This document shows positions 61,501 to 64,000 of a stretch of 64,000 bases of DNA, one piece after another. Each line of letters starts with the position of its first letter. Position 1 is the stretch's first letter. This DNA comes from Mesorhizobium sp. STM 4661 (GTDB taxonomy: Bacteria; Pseudomonadota; Alphaproteobacteria; Rhizobiales; Rhizobiaceae), in contig NZ_CAAF010000065.1 of NCBI RefSeq assembly GCF_000359125.1, positions 101,188 through 165,187 of the forward strand, read 5' to 3'. The notes beneath the pieces are model-generated. The model searched no databases and was not told the origin of the DNA. It saw nothing but the letters and a program-made list of their open reading frames with translations. The position numbers and the translations under genes were made by a program.

Positions 61501-62228
61501 TCGACCATGGCGGCCAGTTGATCGACCGTTTCGGCCGAAGGCACGTCCGGCTGGGACGGCCTGCGGATCATGATCACCTCGATGCCAAGCACCCGCGCGG
61601 CCGCGATCTTGCCATAAGTCGCCTCGCCGCCGCTGTTCTTGGACACGACGATGTCGATGCCATTGCTTTCGAGCAGCGCGCGTTCGTCCGCTTCGCGGAA
61701 CGGCCCGCGCGACAGCAGATAGGTCGCGTCAGGCACCGCCAGCCTCGGCTCGACCGGATCGACGCTGCGGATGAGATAATGATGCTGGGGTGCGGCCTCG
61801 AAGACAGCGACCTCTTGCCGGCCGAGCGCCAGGAAGACGCGGCGCGGCGCCGCTCCAAGCGCCTGCACAGCACCGGCAACGGTGTCGACCAGCATCCAGC
61901 GGTCGCCCTCGACAGGCTCCCAGCCCGGACGCCTGAGCGCCATGATCGGCACGCCCGCTTGCGGTGCCGCTTCCGCTGCATTGGCGGAGATGCGTGCCGC
62001 ATAGGGATGTGTTGCATCGATCAGCAAATCCGTGTCGGCTTCCTTGAGATACGCCGCCAGCCCGCGCGCACCGCCGAAGCCTCCGGCGCGGACGGGCACG
62101 CCCTGCGCCACCGGGCTCTCGGTGCGGCCAGCCAGCGACAGCGTGACCTCAAGATCGGCGCGCGCGGCAAGCTTGCCGGCCAGTTGCCGGGCTTCGGTGG
62201 TTCCGCCGAGGATCAGAATTCGCTTCAT
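61464..62228 (-). CDS. Precorrin-6A reductase CobK
   Basis: A 254-aa NADPH-dependent reductase. It begins MKRILILGGTTEARQLAG, the Rossmann glycine pattern, with later DATHPYAARISANAAEAA, a family hallmark, and VSKNSGGEATYGKIAAARVLGI. ATG 62228 is the natural start; the open frame runs upstream through the CCCTCA array and would add a spurious Arg-Val repeat. It is the only cob gene of this block on the minus strand. Confidence 0.95.
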   Translation of the reverse strand: MKRILILGGTTEARQLAGKLAARADLEVTLSLAGRTESPVAQGVPVRAGGFGGARGLAAYLKEADTDLLIDATHPYAARISANAAEAAPQAGVPIMALRRPGWEPVEGDRWMLVDTVAGAVQALGAAPRRVFLALGRQEVAVFEAAPQHHYLIRSVDPVEPRLAVPDATYLLSRGPFREADERALLESNGIDIVVSKNSGGEATYGKIAAARVLGIEVIMIRRPSQPDVPSAETVDQLAAMVDHALEPDAERGV

Positions 62229-62257
62229 TGGCACCACAATCGGCCACGCCGAGCTGC

Positions 62258-62340
<83 letters not shown>

Positions 62341-62440
62341 TCCCCGTGAAGGACGGGGAGAGGGGGATGCCAGCGTTGCGGCCAGTTCCCTTCTCCCCGT
62401 CACTATACGGGGAGAAGGTGCCGGCAGGCGGATGAGGGGC
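62341..62440. repeat. ACGGGGAGA-type palindromic element (PE2)
   Basis: Two short hairpins (TCTCCCCGT/ACGGGGAGA near 62339-62362, and CTTCTCCCCGT/ACGGGGAGAAG near 62390-62420), followed by GGTGCCGGCAGGCGGATGAGGGG. Related text lies at the right edge inside cobE (63888-64000) and, as a fragment, at 9747-9772. It lies directly upstream of cobL. Confidence 0.8.
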
Positions 62441-62448
62441 GGCGCGGC

Positions 62449-63678
62449 ATGTCAAAAACCAAACGGCCAACGCCTCAATGGCTCACAATCGTCGGCATCG
62501 GCGAGGACGGTTTAGCGGGTCTCGGCGACGAGGCCAAGCGGCTGATTGCCGAGGCGGAAGTCATCTTCGGCGGCAAGCGGCATCTGGCGCTGGTCGCTTC
62601 CCTGGCCAAGGGCGAGCCACGCGCCTGGCCGGTTCCGTTCGATGCCGACATGGCTGATGTCTTGGCGCTCGCCGGCCGGCGCGTCTGCGTGCTGGCCTCT
62701 GGTGATCCGTTCTTCCACGGTGTCGGCGCCACGCTTGCCCGCAAGGTGAAGCCGCAGGAAATGCATGTCGTCCCTGCCCCATCGGCCCTCTCGCTGGCCG
62801 CTGCCCGCCTCGGCTGGGCGCAGCAGGACATCGAAAACATCTCGCTGCACGGCCGGCCGCTCGACCTGATCCGGCCGCTGCTGCACCAGGGCAACCGCAT
62901 CCTTGCCCTGACCTCCGACGGCGACGCGCCGCTGGCGATTGCGCGACTGCTGACCGAACTTGACTTCGGCACCTCAGGGCTGACGGTTCTGGAGGCTCTG
63001 GGCGGACCGAATGAAAAGCTGCGGAGCGCCCGGGCCAACGCCTTCGACCTCGAAAACATCAACCCGCTCAACGTGCTGGCGATTGAAGTTGAGTCGACTC
63101 CGGATGCACGAACCCTGCCCCTGACATCGGGCCTGGCCGATCATCTTTTCGAGCATGACGGCCAGATCACCAAGCGCGAGATCCGCGCCATCACCTTGTC
63201 GGCACTTGCGCCCAGGCGCGGCGAATTGCTGTGGGACATCGGTGCCGGATCAGGCTCGATCGGCATCGAGTGGATGCTGGCGCACCCTTCCTTGCGCGCC
63301 ATCGCCATCGAGGCCGATCCGGTCCGCGCCGCCCGCATCGGCCGCAACGCCGCCGCCTGCGGCGTTCCAGGCCTCGTCGTCGTCGAAGGGGTCGCGCCCA
63401 AGGCGCTGGCCAAGCTTGATCAGCCAGATGCGATCTTCATCGGCGGTGGTGGCAGCGATGCCGGCGTACTTAGCGCGGCCATCAAGGCTCTGCCCTCCGG
63501 CGGCCGAGTGGTCGCCAATGCCGTGACGCTGGAGATGGAAGCGCTGCTTCTCGCCCAGCACACCAAGCTTGGCGGCGACCTCACCCGCATTGCCATCTCC
63601 CGGGCCTCGCCCGTCGGCGCGATGCAGGCCTGGCGCCCGGCCATGCCGGTCACCCAATGGAGCTGGGTGAAGCCATGA
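62449..63678 (+). CDS. Precorrin-6Y C5,15-methyltransferase (decarboxylating) CobL
   Basis: A 409-aa bifunctional enzyme. The N-terminal half is a tetrapyrrole methylase for C-5 (IVGIGEDGLAGL, LASGDPFFHGVGATL, VPAPSALSLAAARLGW), and the C-terminal half is a Rossmann methyltransferase with decarboxylase for C-15 (WDIGAGSGSIGIEWM near residues 260-275, FIGGGGSDAGVLSAAI). Length matches CobL. The stop overlaps cobE as ATGA. Confidence 0.95.
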   Translation: MSKTKRPTPQWLTIVGIGEDGLAGLGDEAKRLIAEAEVIFGGKRHLALVASLAKGEPRAWPVPFDADMADVLALAGRRVCVLASGDPFFHGVGATLARKVKPQEMHVVPAPSALSLAAARLGWAQQDIENISLHGRPLDLIRPLLHQGNRILALTSDGDAPLAIARLLTELDFGTSGLTVLEALGGPNEKLRSARANAFDLENINPLNVLAIEVESTPDARTLPLTSGLADHLFEHDGQITKREIRAITLSALAPRRGELLWDIGAGSGSIGIEWMLAHPSLRAIAIEADPVRAARIGRNAAACGVPGLVVVEGVAPKALAKLDQPDAIFIGGGGSDAGVLSAAIKALPSGGRVVANAVTLEMEALLLAQHTKLGGDLTRIAISRASPVGAMQAWRPAMPVTQWSWVKP

Positions 63679-64000
63679 TGGTCGCGGGCATCGGCAGTCG
63701 CAAAGGTGTCAGCGTCGAAGACGTGCTCGCGGCCATAGAAACCGCACTGGAAGCGCATGGGCTGGCTATGACGGCACTGTCTGCCTTGGCGACGACCGAA
63801 TTCAAACGCGGCGAAGAGGCCATTTTTGCTGCTGGTCGTGAACTCAACCTTCCGGTCATAGTAGTGGACACTACCGAACCGTCGCTCCCCCTCACCCGCC
63901 CTCCGCTTCGCTCGGCCGACCTCTCCCCGAGGGGAGAGGAGATCACGCAAGCTGGCGCCAGTCTCTTCTCCCCAGCGGGGAGAAGGTGGCCCGAAGGGCC
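63675..64000 (+). CDS. CobE (CbiG C-terminal-like), partial, with a translated palindromic element
   Basis: The first 108 codons of a gene that runs past the window. Residues 1-70 are CobE/CbiG_C-like: MMVAGIGSRKGVS, ALSALATTEFKRGEEAI and LPVIVVDTTEPS. CobE assists the cobalamin pathway, probably in cobyrinate handling near CobJ/CobL. From residue 72 the frame enters a PE2-type palindromic element (LPLTRPPLRSADLSPRGEE and ASLFSPAGRRWPEGP), which continues to the edge. So the real C-terminal half must follow, or the gene is disrupted; the window does not show which. Confidence 0.82.
   Translation, partial: MMVAGIGSRKGVSVEDVLAAIETALEAHGLAMTALSALATTEFKRGEEAIFAAGRELNLPVIVVDTTEPSLPLTRPPLRSADLSPRGEEITQAGASLFSPAGRRWPEG
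63888..64000. repeat. PE2-type palindromic element inside cobE
   Basis: Contains CCTCTCCCCGAGGGGAGAGG (63918-63937) and CTTCTCCCCAGCGGGGAGAAGG (63964-63985), spaced by about 27 bp, with CCCTCACCCGCC upstream. Read in cobE phase without stops up to the window edge. Confidence 0.85.

Overview
The window looks like chromosomal DNA of a high-GC alphaproteobacterium of the Rhizobiales, most likely Mesorhizobium or a close relative. The evidence is the aerobic (late cobalt insertion) cob gene set, a NuoE with a long Ala/Pro-rich tail, tandem GTTC-N7-GTTC SOS operators, and the abundant short palindromic intergenic elements typical of rhizobial chromosomes. The genus is inferred from gene content and style, not from a database match.

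Layout. (1) 0.1-7.2 kb: a putative uptake and catabolic cluster, with an NMT1-type ABC transporter, a cytosine-deaminase-like amidohydrolase and an FAD-linked oxidase on the minus strand, and a divergent RidA protein and creatininase-family hydrolase. (2) 7.2-12.2 kb: the late cobalamin genes cobC, cobD, cobO and cobP and the cobalt transporter cbtAB behind a cobalamin riboswitch; cbtB (59 aa) is easily missed. (3) 12.2-25.7 kb: housekeeping and accessory genes, including a ChaC-like cyclotransferase, a Rieske oxygenase, an MFS transporter, a DUF1624 membrane protein, a methyltransferase, a MerR regulator, MgtE, a MipA/OmpV protein with an OmpR/EnvZ-type two-component system, tRNA-Leu(GAG), lipB and an M50-like protease. 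(4) 25.66-25.80 kb: a 28-codon ORF preceded by a strong promoter overlapped by tandem LexA boxes. (5) 26.1-50.8 kb: a long minus-strand run, nuoA to nuoN, then birA, rnj, mce, a DUF1467 gene, proS and the Lol lipoprotein exporter. The nuo block carries five extra genes among the canonical subunits: a four-helix-bundle protein inside a small element with perfect inverted repeats, an exported protein, a helix-hairpin-helix protein related to the NuoE tail, a pentapeptide-repeat protein and a 63-aa membrane protein. (6) 51.1-64 kb: a YcaQ-like DNA glycosylase, then a second cobalamin riboswitch driving a DUF1636 gene, cobW, cobN, cobG, cobH, cobI and cobJ; cobK lies on the other strand, followed by cobL and a truncated cobE at the right edge.

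The two riboswitch-controlled blocks together cover cobalt uptake, part of corrin ring construction, cobalt insertion, adenosylation, and aminopropanol arm and nucleotide-loop activation. Short palindromic elements occur between genes and also inside the reading frames of cobN (twice), cobG and cobE, so they are translated.

The most interesting signals are the SOS-controlled 28-aa membrane peptide, the inverted-repeat-bounded four-helix-bundle element that supplies the nuoC stop codon, and the in-frame palindromic insertions in the cob enzymes.
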